From an uncultured Clostridia bacterium (GTDB lineage: Bacteria > Bacillota > Clostridia > Oscillospirales > Acutalibacteraceae): a stretch of DNA of 18,448 nt. The translations under genes and the position numbers were made by a program. The notes below the pieces were generated by a model, which ran no database searches, was not told the DNA's origin, and saw nothing but the letters and a program-made list of their open reading frames with translations. Location: NCBI GenBank assembly GCA_947626485.1, contig CANQSG010000018.1, positions 1 through 18,448 of the forward strand, given 5' to 3'. Shown here one piece after another: positions 5,388 through 12,629 of this stretch. Numbering within the stretch: position 1 is the stretch's first letter; every line of letters begins with the position of its first letter.

Positions 5388-8021
5388 ATGGCACCGGATC
5401 TGAAGCTGGAAATCATCTATTATCAAACCGCCACGGATTTTCCGTTTGAATTTCACCTCGGCGGCTGTTGCAGCATGCGACTTTTAACCAGCCGCGCGAC
5501 CGACACGCGATCGTTTCTGCTCGCGCTCGCGCGCGGCGTGCAGCGCAGTCAGGTGATCCTCGTGACGGGCGACCTCGCGAGCACCGACGCGCAGACCGGC
5601 CTTGTGCCGCTGGTGGCGCATTCGGTCGGCTGGAGCGTTTCGGAAATCGACCGCGCGCGGTACGGCATCGAATCGGCCGACCCCGTTCTGCTGCCCGACG
5701 GCGCGATGCCGCTCGTCACCGCCGAGGGGCGGTACGGCGGCTGCATTCTCGAGAGCGGGACGCAGGTTTTGCTGCTGCTGACCGACGACCGGGCGCTGCG
5801 CCGTCAGCTGATGGAGACCCTGCTGCACCGGTATATCGCCGACGTCGCTGCTGCCGCCGGACACGCCGCCCCGCCCCAGCCGGAGCCGCAGCCCGAGCCG
5901 CAACCGGAACCGCAGCCGGAACCTGTGGCGGAGCCGGAACCGGAAGTTCAACCGCAGCCCGAACCTGTGGCGGAACCGCAACCGGAAGAAACGCCGGAAC
6001 CCGAACCGGAAAAACAGCCGGAACCGGAAGTGAAACCGGAGCCCGAACCGGAAGCCAAACCCGAGCCGGAGCCGGAGAAAAAGGCAGAGCCGCGCGCGGA
6101 AGCGTGGCCGGAGCAGGAGGTGGTGCTGCCGATCCTGCCCGACGAGGACGAACCGGAGGCGCCGGACAGGCCCGACGAAATCGACGACGAGGCCGAAGCC
6201 GCCGCCGAACAGGCGCGGCAAAAGCGGACGTTGAAGGCCTTCCTCATCCTGCTCGCCGTGCTGCTGGCGGCCGTCGCGGGGCTGCTCGTTTACCGTTACA
6301 TCTTCCAGCCCGAACAGAACCGCTCCCTCTACCGCGACGCGGCGAAAATCCACGCGGAGCACGCCCTGTATGCGACCGACGCCGAAAACGCGTTCGATCT
6401 GCTGTCGCTCGAAAATCCGGACACGGTCGGCTGGGTCATCCTCGCCGGAACCGACCTCAACTATCCTGTCGTCACCGACGTCGGCCGGCAGGATCTTTAT
6501 TATGAATCCCACAATTTTGCCGAGACCTCCAGCCGCTACGGCACGCCCTATTGCAGCGTCAACGTCACCGAGACGAGCTATTTTCGCAACCTCGTGATTC
6601 ACGGCAACGACACCGGTGACGGGCAGATGTTCTCGCCCCTCGCCGACCTCACCGCGCTCGACGCCTACCGCAGCGCGCCGATCGTCACCTTCGGCACGCG
6701 GTACAGCGAGGATCTCTACAAAATTTTTTCGGTTTTTGTCGATGACGGCGGGCTGGAAGGCGACTACGCCGTCACGGATTTTTTTGACGATGAAGCCTTC
6801 GGCACCTTTCTTGCAAGCGTTGCGCGTCGCTCGGTGCTGTCGACGACGGTCGACCTGCTGCCAAGCGACGAAATTCTGACCTTAGTCGCCCACGGCAAGC
6901 GACGCACGACGGTCGTCGTCGCGCGCAAGCTGCGGCCGCAGGAGGAAGCCGTGGTGAACGTTTCCGACGCCGCCGTCCGCACCTCGCCGACCGACGAGGC
7001 CGTCTTTTCCGCGGAGACCTCGTCCGACGCGCCGATCTCGTCGAGCCCGCTCGTCGAGCTGCCCGCCTCTTCTTCTGTCCCGGCTTCGAGCTCGAGCAGC
7101 GCGCCGGCCGCGACCTCTTCGACGCCTGCCGTCGACCGCGCCCCCGCCGGAAACGCCCAGCAGACCGCGCCGACGACCTCCACGGCGCCCGCGCCCGGCA
7201 GTGCGTCGGGCGTGAGGTTACAGGTCTTCGACCTGAACACCGGGCGGCTGGTGACGGGCGACGCAGTGTCGATCGTCGCGCAGGTGATCCAGGCGGAAAT
7301 GGGCGGCAGCTTCCATATGGAAGCGCTCAAAGCCCAGGGCGTCGCGGCGTACAGCTGGATGCTGGCAAACGGCGCCGCATCGGGCAGCGCGCCGTCGCTG
7401 AGCCTTCGGCCGGCGAACGCGAATTCGCTCGCGGCGGCACAGGCGGTGGCGGGCATCCGCGCGGTCTACAACGGCAAGACCGCCACGACCTATTATTTCG
7501 CCAGCTCCGCCGGCCGCACCTGCGACGACGCCTACGTCTGGAACGGCGACCAGCCCTATTTGCAGAGCGTCGATTCCTCGGTCGACAAGAACGACCCCAA
7601 TTTTCAGTCCATCCGGGTCTATTCCGCCGCCAACATTCAGAAATGGGTGCTCGCCGAGACGGGCGTCGACCTCTCGACCGTCCCGGACAAGAACGACTGG
7701 TTCCGCCTGACCTATGACAGCGCGAAGCTCTTCATCGTTTCGGTGCGGTTCGGCAACAGCCCGACGTCCTACCGCGGCACCTTCCTGCGCAACGACCTGC
7801 TGGTCTCCTCGCGGGTCGGCGCGGACAACACCCTGCGCTCCCACGCCTGCACGATCACCTACGACCCCGCCGGCGACGCCTTCCGCTTCACCGTCAAGGG
7901 GCGGGGGCACTGCGTCGGCATGAGCCAGTACGGCGCGAATCAGTACGCCAACCGGGGCTGGACGTATACGCAAATTTTGCAGCATTATTATCCCGGCATA
8001 TCCCTCGTGCGGGATTCATAA
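5388..8021 (+). CDS. Degenerate MoCF-like domain, membrane helix, pseudosortase and SpoIID/LytB domain protein
   Basis: The 877-residue product is laid out like its upstream neighbour. Residues about 30-150 resemble the CinA MoCF fold (RSQVILVTG against RSELVLLTG) but lack its signature loops. A Pro-Glu repeat (162-233) and an acidic stretch lead to a membrane helix (about 282-303). A sortase B-like domain (about 335-515) has N407 and H502 where the neighbour has catalytic His and Cys, so it is probably inactive as a transpeptidase. After a Ser-rich linker (about 540-608) comes a SpoIID/LytB domain. Its EMGGSFHMEALKAQGVAAYSW-like segment (637-657) contains the likely catalytic E637, and GMSQYGA (844-850) is present. 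SpoIID is a lytic transglycosylase needed in engulfment; LytB-type relatives act on vegetative wall. AAAGGAG at 5373-5379 is an excellent SD. A wall-acting role outside the cell is inferred. Confidence 0.9.
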   Translation: MAPDLKLEIIYYQTATDFPFEFHLGGCCSMRLLTSRATDTRSFLLALARGVQRSQVILVTGDLASTDAQTGLVPLVAHSVGWSVSEIDRARYGIESADPVLLPDGAMPLVTAEGRYGGCILESGTQVLLLLTDDRALRRQLMETLLHRYIADVAAAAGHAAPPQPEPQPEPQPEPQPEPVAEPEPEVQPQPEPVAEPQPEETPEPEPEKQPEPEVKPEPEPEAKPEPEPEKKAEPRAEAWPEQEVVLPILPDEDEPEAPDRPDEIDDEAEAAAEQARQKRTLKAFLILLAVLLAAVAGLLVYRYIFQPEQNRSLYRDAAKIHAEHALYATDAENAFDLLSLENPDTVGWVILAGTDLNYPVVTDVGRQDLYYESHNFAETSSRYGTPYCSVNVTETSYFRNLVIHGNDTGDGQMFSPLADLTALDAYRSAPIVTFGTRYSEDLYKIFSVFVDDGGLEGDYAVTDFFDDEAFGTFLASVARRSVLSTTVDLLPSDEILTLVAHGKRRTTVVVARKLRPQEEAVVNVSDAAVRTSPTDEAVFSAETSSDAPISSSPLVELPASSSVPASSSSSAPAATSSTPAVDRAPAGNAQQTAPTTSTAPAPGSASGVRLQVFDLNTGRLVTGDAVSIVAQVIQAEMGGSFHMEALKAQGVAAYSWMLANGAASGSAPSLSLRPANANSLAAAQAVAGIRAVYNGKTATTYYFASSAGRTCDDAYVWNGDQPYLQSVDSSVDKNDPNFQSIRVYSAANIQKWVLAETGVDLSTVPDKNDWFRLTYDSAKLFIVSVRFGNSPTSYRGTFLRNDLLVSSRVGADNTLRSHACTITYDPAGDAFRFTVKGRGHCVGMSQYGANQYANRGWTYTQILQHYYPGISLVRDS
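5871..6086 (+). repeat. Degenerate Pro-Glu coding repeat (PEPQ/PEPE type)
   Basis: This stretch encodes residues 162-233 of the SpoIID fusion protein as repeated PEPQ, PEPE and PEPK units, with CCGGAACCG-type DNA repeated in varied form. Such Pro-charged rods stay extended, as in TonB. Here the rod is N-terminal to the membrane helix, so by the positive-inside rule it should be cytoplasmic. The repetitive DNA makes length variation between strains likely. Confidence 0.85.
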
Positions 8022-8083
8022 GAAAAAAATACCGGGCGTTCGGTTTCGCGCCCGAAGGGTTGAGGAAAAGGAGTTTTCATTTC

Positions 8084-8569
8084 ATGGTCGAAAATCTTGT
8101 GGAGCAGATGCGCGCTTCGCTGAACCCCCTGCTGATTATTTTTCTGATTTCCCTGCTCCCCGTTTTAGAGCTGCGGGGCGGTCTGATCGCGGCGGCGCTG
8201 CTCGGCGTCGACTGGCTCGCGGCGTTTCCGATCTGCGTCATCGGCAACCTGCTGCCCATTCCGCTCGAACTGCTCTTTATCCGCAAGCTGATGAACGCCC
8301 TCAAGCGCTTCCGCCCCTTTCGCACCCTCATCGACAAGCTCGATTCCCGCGCGAGGAGGAAGGGCGAGGAAATTCGCAAATACAAGATCGCCGGGCTGTT
8401 TGTGCTGGTCGCCATTCCCCTGCCCGGCACCGGCGCCTGGACGGGCGGGCTGGTCGCCGACGTCCTCGATATCCGCATGCGCACGGCGCTGCCGGTCATC
8501 GGCCTCGGCGTCGTCGCCGCGGGGCTGATTACCTCGGCCTTCAGCTACGTGATCCCCAGCCTGTTTTAA
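8084..8569 (+). CDS. Small multidrug export family membrane protein (COG2426 type)
   Basis: This is a 161-residue integral membrane protein of the family named small multi-drug export protein, which has a DedA-like look. Its transport substrate is not established. Hydrophobic segments lie at about 15-40, 44-66, 102-126 and 134-157, with a basic cytoplasmic loop at about 70-100. Two Pro/Gly-rich motifs stand out, PVLELRGG (26-33) and IPLPGTGAWTGG (111-122), and may form re-entrant loops. The start at 8084 is chosen because AAAAGGAG at 8066-8073 precedes it by 10 bases. An in-frame TTG at 8060 would put that SD inside the gene. It is the last gene of the plus-strand run, 62 bases after the SpoIID fusion, and the terminator begins 15 bases after its stop. 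Confidence 0.85.
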   Translation: MVENLVEQMRASLNPLLIIFLISLLPVLELRGGLIAAALLGVDWLAAFPICVIGNLLPIPLELLFIRKLMNALKRFRPFRTLIDKLDSRARRKGEEIRKYKIAGLFVLVAIPLPGTGAWTGGLVADVLDIRMRTALPVIGLGVVAAGLITSAFSYVIPSLF

Positions 8570-8583
8570 CGCCGCTGCGGCGC

Positions 8584-8622
8584 AAAAAATCCCGGATGCT
8601 CGAACACATCCGGGATTTTTTT
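8584..8622. terminator. Bidirectional intrinsic terminator between convergent genes
   Basis: A perfect 15-base-pair stem (8584-8598 with 8607-8621) surrounds the 8-base loop CTCGAACA. The core is ATCCCGGATG, flanked by an A run on the left and a T run on the right, so both strands get a hairpin plus U-tract. It ends the plus-strand operon and also the minus-strand run, whose last stop codon (htrA, 8625-8627) is two bases away. Confidence 0.95.
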
Positions 8623-8624
8623 GC

Positions 8625-10226
8625 TTATTGCGCGTTGTTGGAGCCGACGCGCAGGGTCGTCGAATAGTTGTGGCCGGAGCGATAGATCACGACGGTGACG
8701 CTGTCGCCGGGGCTGCAGGCGAGCACCGCCTGATTCAGCAGCTCGTAGCTCGAAATTTTCACGCCGTTGAACTCGATGATGATGTCGCCGCTCTGGATGT
8801 CGCTTTCGGCGGCGGGGCCGTCCTCGGTCACGCTCTGCACAACGGCGCCGGCCGGGTAGCCGAGCATCTGGAGCGTCCGGGCGTCATACCGCTCGCTGAT
8901 CGTAATGCCGATATAGGGCGTCGGCTCGTTTTCCTTGGCGATGATGCGGTCGCAGATCTCCTTGACGCTGTTGACCGGGATCGCGAAGCCCATGCCCTCG
9001 TACTCCTCCGAGACGATCTTGACGCTGTTGACGCCGACCAATTTGCCGTCGATGTTGAGCAGCGCGCCGCCCGAGTTGCCGGGGTTGATGGCGGCGTCGG
9101 TCTGAATCAGCGGGAGCGGTTCGCTCGAATTTTCGGAGACCGTGCGGTTCAGGCCGCTGATGATGCCGTAGCTGACCGAGCCCATAAATTGCAGGCCGCC
9201 CGGGCTGCCGATGGCGGTGACGAACTGGCCGAGCTTGAGCTCGTCGGAATTGCCGAGCTCGATGGCGGGCAGATTCTTGCGGTCGATCTTGATGACCGCG
9301 AGGTCGGCGGAGACGTTGTAGCCGACCACCGTCGCGTCGATCGCCGTGTCGATATCCGAGGAGAGGAAGACGCTGATCTTCGAATTGTTGCTCCGTCCGA
9401 CGGCGCTTTCAATGACGTGATAATTCGTGATAATGTAGCCGTCGGCGGAATAGATGATGCCGGAGCCTTCGCCGGTCGACTCGGTGTTGCCGCCGAAGAA
9501 ATTGCTGACCGCCGCCGTCGTCCGGATGCCGACCACGCTCGGACCCGCCTTTTCGGCGACGGCCTCGATGGCGGATTGGGCGGTCTTGTCGACCGTGATG
9601 TTGGTGACGGTGCCGCCGCCGACGCTCGGGCTCGCGTCGGACGAGAGCAGCGCGTCGGAATCGACGCCGGCGGGCGTGCCCTGCGACGGCTGCAATTTAC
9701 CGGCGAGCAGCACGGTGCCGAGGCTGGCGCCCACGCCGACCACGGCGGCGAGCAGGGCGGAAAGCAGGACGGCCGTCGCCGTATAATGCCGCTTCTTTTC
9801 CTTCTTCGGCTTTTTTTCTTCGAGCGCATAAGGCGTCGCCGGGGGTTCGGCGGTCGGCGCAGAAAAAGCGGGTGCGGGCTGCGGCGTCTCATCCGGTGCC
9901 TCGGGGGTCGCCGTCTCGCTCGCCGGAGCCTCGGGGGCGGGCGTCTCCTGACGGGCGGCGCCGTAGACCCCGTTGGGCAGGAAGGAATAGGCGGGCGGGG
10001 TTACAGGCTGCGGCGCGGGCGGCTCGGGCTGCGCCGAAACGGGCGGCGCGGCGTCCTCGGCGGCGCGGGGCGGCTCGGTCGGCGGGGTTTTGTCGGGGTC
10101 GTCGGGCGGGGTGTAGAATCCGCCCTGCGGGGTCACGGTGTAGCCCTGCTCTTTTTTCTCGTTTGGGTCTGCCGAATCAAAACCGCTGACTTCTCCGGAA
10201 AAGGTGTCGTTTTTATATTCATCCAT
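8625..10226 (-). CDS. htrA: HtrA/DegP-like membrane-anchored serine protease with PDZ domain
   Basis: This is an envelope quality-control protease of the S1C family. The 533-residue protein has a long Pro-rich, probably cytoplasmic N-terminal region (about 35-135), a basic stretch (about 137-147) and one membrane helix (about 148-176). The extracytoplasmic trypsin-like domain has an intact triad: H270 in TNYHV, D308 in SADLAVIKI and S385 in GNSGGAL. One PDZ domain follows at about 437-526. The start at 10226 is supported by AAGGAT about 9 bases upstream; longer in-frame extensions have no such site. It is the last gene of the leftward run, 149 bases after spoVAF. That gap may hold its own regulation, but I found no convincing -35/-10 pair there. 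Confidence 0.94.
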   Translation of the reverse strand: MDEYKNDTFSGEVSGFDSADPNEKKEQGYTVTPQGGFYTPPDDPDKTPPTEPPRAAEDAAPPVSAQPEPPAPQPVTPPAYSFLPNGVYGAARQETPAPEAPASETATPEAPDETPQPAPAFSAPTAEPPATPYALEEKKPKKEKKRHYTATAVLLSALLAAVVGVGASLGTVLLAGKLQPSQGTPAGVDSDALLSSDASPSVGGGTVTNITVDKTAQSAIEAVAEKAGPSVVGIRTTAAVSNFFGGNTESTGEGSGIIYSADGYIITNYHVIESAVGRSNNSKISVFLSSDIDTAIDATVVGYNVSADLAVIKIDRKNLPAIELGNSDELKLGQFVTAIGSPGGLQFMGSVSYGIISGLNRTVSENSSEPLPLIQTDAAINPGNSGGALLNIDGKLVGVNSVKIVSEEYEGMGFAIPVNSVKEICDRIIAKENEPTPYIGITISERYDARTLQMLGYPAGAVVQSVTEDGPAAESDIQSGDIIIEFNGVKISSYELLNQAVLACSPGDSVTVVIYRSGHNYSTTLRVGSNNAQ

Positions 10227-10248
10227 GGTTCCAGATCCTTTCTGACGT

Positions 10249-10266
10249 GCCCGGGCGCGCCCGGGC
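10249..10266 (-). promoter_or_regulatory. Perfect 18-base palindrome in the htrA leader
   Basis: GCCCGGGCGCGCCCGGGC is its own reverse complement and lies 22 bases upstream of the htrA start, just before the SD. In RNA it can form a 7-base-pair GC stem with a CGCG tetraloop. It has no U-tract, so it is not a simple terminator. It could be an operator or an mRNA structure tuning htrA. The rest of the leader (10267-10375) shows only a TACAAT (10292-10287) without a matching -35 and a GCAAATTTGC palindrome (10351-10360). Confidence 0.5.
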
Positions 10267-10375
10267 TTGCCGGTTCTTTGCTTGTTATTGTAAGGCGCGG
10301 TTGTGGTCTTCGTTCGGCGAAATTGTGAACTTCCGGTAAACAAATATCACGCAAATTTGCCGTTTTTAAGGCGGG

Positions 10376-11782
10376 TCAGTGGTTCTTTCCGATCTTCGTG
10401 CGGACGAACAGGCGGCAGAAGCCATGCAGATCGAAGGGGAAAATCGGGTAAAGATAGCGGTGGCCGACCACCGTTTTGACGCAGAGCATCGAGACGATCA
10501 AAAAGATCACCCCGGCGAGCAGACCCCAGCAGGAGAAACATTCCACCAGGATCAGCAGCAGAATCCGCTCGTACTTCATCGCGTAGCCCATTTCGAAGCT
10601 GGGCTGGGAGTAGGCGCTGATGTTGACGAAGGCCATGAGCAAAATCGTCTCGGGCAGGAACCAGCCGGCGGTGATGGCGAATTCCGAGAGCAGCAGACCG
10701 CCGATGATGCCGAGCGAGCTCGAAAGCGAGTCGGGGGTGTTCAGCGAGGCGAGCCGCAGCCCCTCGACGAGGAATTCGAGCGCGAGCAGCTGGGCGAAAA
10801 TAGAAATTTTCCCCACCGTGTCGGGCAGCAGGAAGTGCAAAAACGGCGGCGTGAGCGCGGGGTGATTCGCGTAGAGCAGGAAGACCGGCGTCGCGACGAC
10901 CGAAAGCAGGCTGACGAGCATGCGGCAGATGCGCACGAAGGTGCCGGTGATGGGCGGGAAATAATAATCGTCGGCGTCCTTCGTGAAGTCGGCGAAGGAG
11001 ACCGGGAAGAGCATGACGCTCGGCGAATTGTCGAGCACGAGCGCGATCTTGCCCTCGAGCAGGCAGGCGCTGACGTAGTCGGGGCGCTCGGTGAGTTTCG
11101 AGGTCGGGTAGGGGTTGAAAAAATTGGTCGGCAGCAGCGTCTCGGCGATGCCCTGGATCGTCATCGAAATGCCGCGCACCCGGATGGCGAGCAGCCGCTT
11201 GCGGATCGTTTCGAGCACCTGTGGGTCGACGAGGCCGTCGATATAGCTGATCGCGACGTCGACCTTCGAGGAAGACCCGACGCGGTGGTATTCCATGCGC
11301 AGTCGCGGGTCGCGAATGCGGCGGCGGATCATGGCGGTGTTTAAAATCAGGGTTTCGACGAAGCCGTCGCGCGAGCCGCGCATCGAGCGATCCTTGTCCG
11401 GCTCGGAAATGCTGCGCATCGGATAGGTGCGGGTGTCGATGAGCAGGACGCCGGTAACGCCGTCGATGAGCAGCGCCGTCGGCCCCGAGAGCACCTGCGT
11501 GACGGCCTCGTCGAGGTCGAGCGTCCATTCGACCTCGATATACGGCATGTGGTCGCGCGAAAAGGCCTCCATCGTCGGGATGGCGGCGAGCTCCTCCGGC
11601 TGGATTTTAAATAGGAATTCGAGAATTTTTTCGAAGATCTCGTCCTTGACGAGGCCGTCGACAAAATAGAGCGCCGCGTCCCGCCCGCCGATGACGAGCT
11701 TGCGCTTGACGACGTCGAAGCTGACGTCGGGTCGCAGCTTCTCGTCGAGCGCCCGCGTGGTTTCGGAAAGTTTATCCGTCAT
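10376..11782 (-). CDS. spoVAF: GerA-family spore germination protein, SpoVAF type
   Basis: SpoVAF is an inner-membrane spore protein homologous to the A subunits of germinant receptors, and contributes to ion or DPA movement in germination. The 468-residue protein has a soluble N-terminal half (about 1-270) with SFDVVKRKL and ALYFVDGLVKDE near the start, typical of SpoVAF. The C-terminal half has about five to six hydrophobic segments, with PSFEMGYAMKYERILLL and the SpoVAF-like YLYPIFPFD close to the end. Length is near the usual 480-500 residues. The start at 11782 follows AAGGGGG by 7 bases; longer extensions run back into the preceding gene. A sigma-G-like promoter lies just upstream. No other spoVA gene is adjacent, which differs from the Bacillus spoVA operon. 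A generic GerA subunit is the alternative, but no gerB or gerC is present. Confidence 0.88.
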   Translation of the reverse strand: MTDKLSETTRALDEKLRPDVSFDVVKRKLVIGGRDAALYFVDGLVKDEIFEKILEFLFKIQPEELAAIPTMEAFSRDHMPYIEVEWTLDLDEAVTQVLSGPTALLIDGVTGVLLIDTRTYPMRSISEPDKDRSMRGSRDGFVETLILNTAMIRRRIRDPRLRMEYHRVGSSSKVDVAISYIDGLVDPQVLETIRKRLLAIRVRGISMTIQGIAETLLPTNFFNPYPTSKLTERPDYVSACLLEGKIALVLDNSPSVMLFPVSFADFTKDADDYYFPPITGTFVRICRMLVSLLSVVATPVFLLYANHPALTPPFLHFLLPDTVGKISIFAQLLALEFLVEGLRLASLNTPDSLSSSLGIIGGLLLSEFAITAGWFLPETILLMAFVNISAYSQPSFEMGYAMKYERILLLILVECFSCWGLLAGVIFLIVSMLCVKTVVGHRYLYPIFPFDLHGFCRLFVRTKIGKNH

Positions 11783-11808
11783 AAAAATGCCCCCTTGTCC
11801 GTGGCGTT

Positions 11809-11838
11809 TAGTATGCCCGGACGCGGGAGCAAATATAA
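11809..11838 (-). promoter_or_regulatory. Putative forespore sigma-G promoter of spoVAF
   Basis: On the minus strand 11815-11809 reads CATACTA, an exact match to the sigma-G -10 consensus CATWHTA. Eighteen bases upstream, 11838-11834 reads TTATA, matching GHATR at 4 of 5 positions. Transcription would start near 11802, giving a leader of about 20 bases that contains the SD. Sigma-G is known to drive spoVA genes in Bacillus, so location and consensus agree. Confidence 0.6.
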
Positions 11839-11853
11839 GCGGTCGGCGGCGCG

Positions 11854-12621
11854 CTAAAATTTCCGGCGCTTGATGCGGACGTATTCGCTGACCTCGTTTT
11901 CGTTTTTGCGGCGGCGCAGGTCGGCGTAAAAGGTGTAGAGCAAAAAGCCGGCGGCGGCGAGCGCCGCGAGGATCGCCGCCCAAATCAGCACGGTCAAAAA
12001 GATGCTTTCGGCGTCAAAGAGCGAAAAGCTGCCGCTCTGCTTCGGGATCGAGAGCCCGGCGAGCAGCGAAGCGGCGGCGGCGCGGTCGGTTTCGGTCAGC
12101 GACTCGCCGGCGCTGTAACAGGTCAGGTCGTAGAGCAGGCCGTTGCGCACCGTGACGTATTGCAGGGCGCAAAAGCGGCCGCCGCTGTCCGACGTCGCGG
12201 TGGAAATCTCGTAAAACCGCAGGCCGTCCTGCTCGATCAGCTGCCAGCCGGCGCGGGTGTCGGCGGCGATGAGGGAATCCGCCATGCGGGCGGCGGTCGC
12301 CTCGTCGAGCAGGCTCAAATCGCCGACCTGCGCGGCAAATTCCGTTTGCAGGCAGCGCAGCTCGACCTGCCGCGCGCGGTCGGGCGAGGCGGCGAAGCAA
12401 AGCAGCCCGTCCTGCCGGAAATATTGGCGGAAGGAGTCGACCGAATGGCCGAGCGTTTCGAGGTAATCCGCCTGGTCGTCGAGGGTGTCGGCCGTCACGA
12501 CGCGGTAATCGTCGGGCAGGGCGAGGGTGACGTTGTGCGCGGCGTCCGAGACGGTCTGCGCGCCGACCGGCAGGCAGCAGCAAAGCAGCAAAAGCAGGGT
12601 GGAGAGCAGTCGTTTTCGCAT
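11854..12621 (-). CDS. Unrecognised secreted-domain type I membrane protein
   Basis: I do not recognise this 255-residue protein. It has a Sec signal peptide (MRKRLLSTLL plus a Leu/Cys-rich core, likely cleaved after VGA at about 21). An extracytoplasmic domain of about 185 residues with five cysteines follows, then one membrane helix (about 207-231) and a short, strongly basic tail ending KRRKF. The domain starts with LALPDDYRVVTAD and includes GWQLIEQDGLRFYEI, which resembles small alpha/beta lipoprotein-like folds, but no family can be named. The start at 12621 has GAGGG as SD. An alternative start at 12633 overlaps the folD stop as ATGA and adds four residues. Tight linkage to folD suggests co-transcription. 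spoVAF lies 71 bases downstream behind its own promoter. Confidence 0.8.
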   Translation of the reverse strand: MRKRLLSTLLLLLCCCLPVGAQTVSDAAHNVTLALPDDYRVVTADTLDDQADYLETLGHSVDSFRQYFRQDGLLCFAASPDRARQVELRCLQTEFAAQVGDLSLLDEATAARMADSLIAADTRAGWQLIEQDGLRFYEISTATSDSGGRFCALQYVTVRNGLLYDLTCYSAGESLTETDRAAAASLLAGLSIPKQSGSFSLFDAESIFLTVLIWAAILAALAAAGFLLYTFYADLRRRKNENEVSEYVRIKRRKF

Positions 12622-12629
12622 GGCCGCCC

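Noticed and set aside
5484..6602. Minus-strand frame of 372 codons full of Phe-Arg-Leu-Arg repeats
   Set aside because: It is the reverse complement of the Pro-Glu coding repeat; no SD and no recognisable domain.
8033..8054. Hairpin CGGGCG/CGCCCG after the SpoIID fusion gene as a possible terminator
   Set aside because: The stem is six base pairs with a 10-base loop and no U-tract follows, so transcription probably continues into the next gene.
8060..8083. TTG start for the small membrane protein
   Set aside because: The best SD (AAAAGGAG, 8066-8073) would then lie inside the gene; ATG at 8084 fits better.
8628..10328. Long plus-strand open frame of 566 codons opposite htrA
   Set aside because: It is the antisense of a gene with an intact protease triad and PDZ domain. 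Its product is a low-complexity mix of Asp, Arg and Gly with no motif, as expected for a GC-rich shadow.
10351..10360. GCAAATTTGC palindrome after spoVAF as a terminator
   Set aside because: It is too short to form a hairpin with a loop and lacks a GC core and U-tract.
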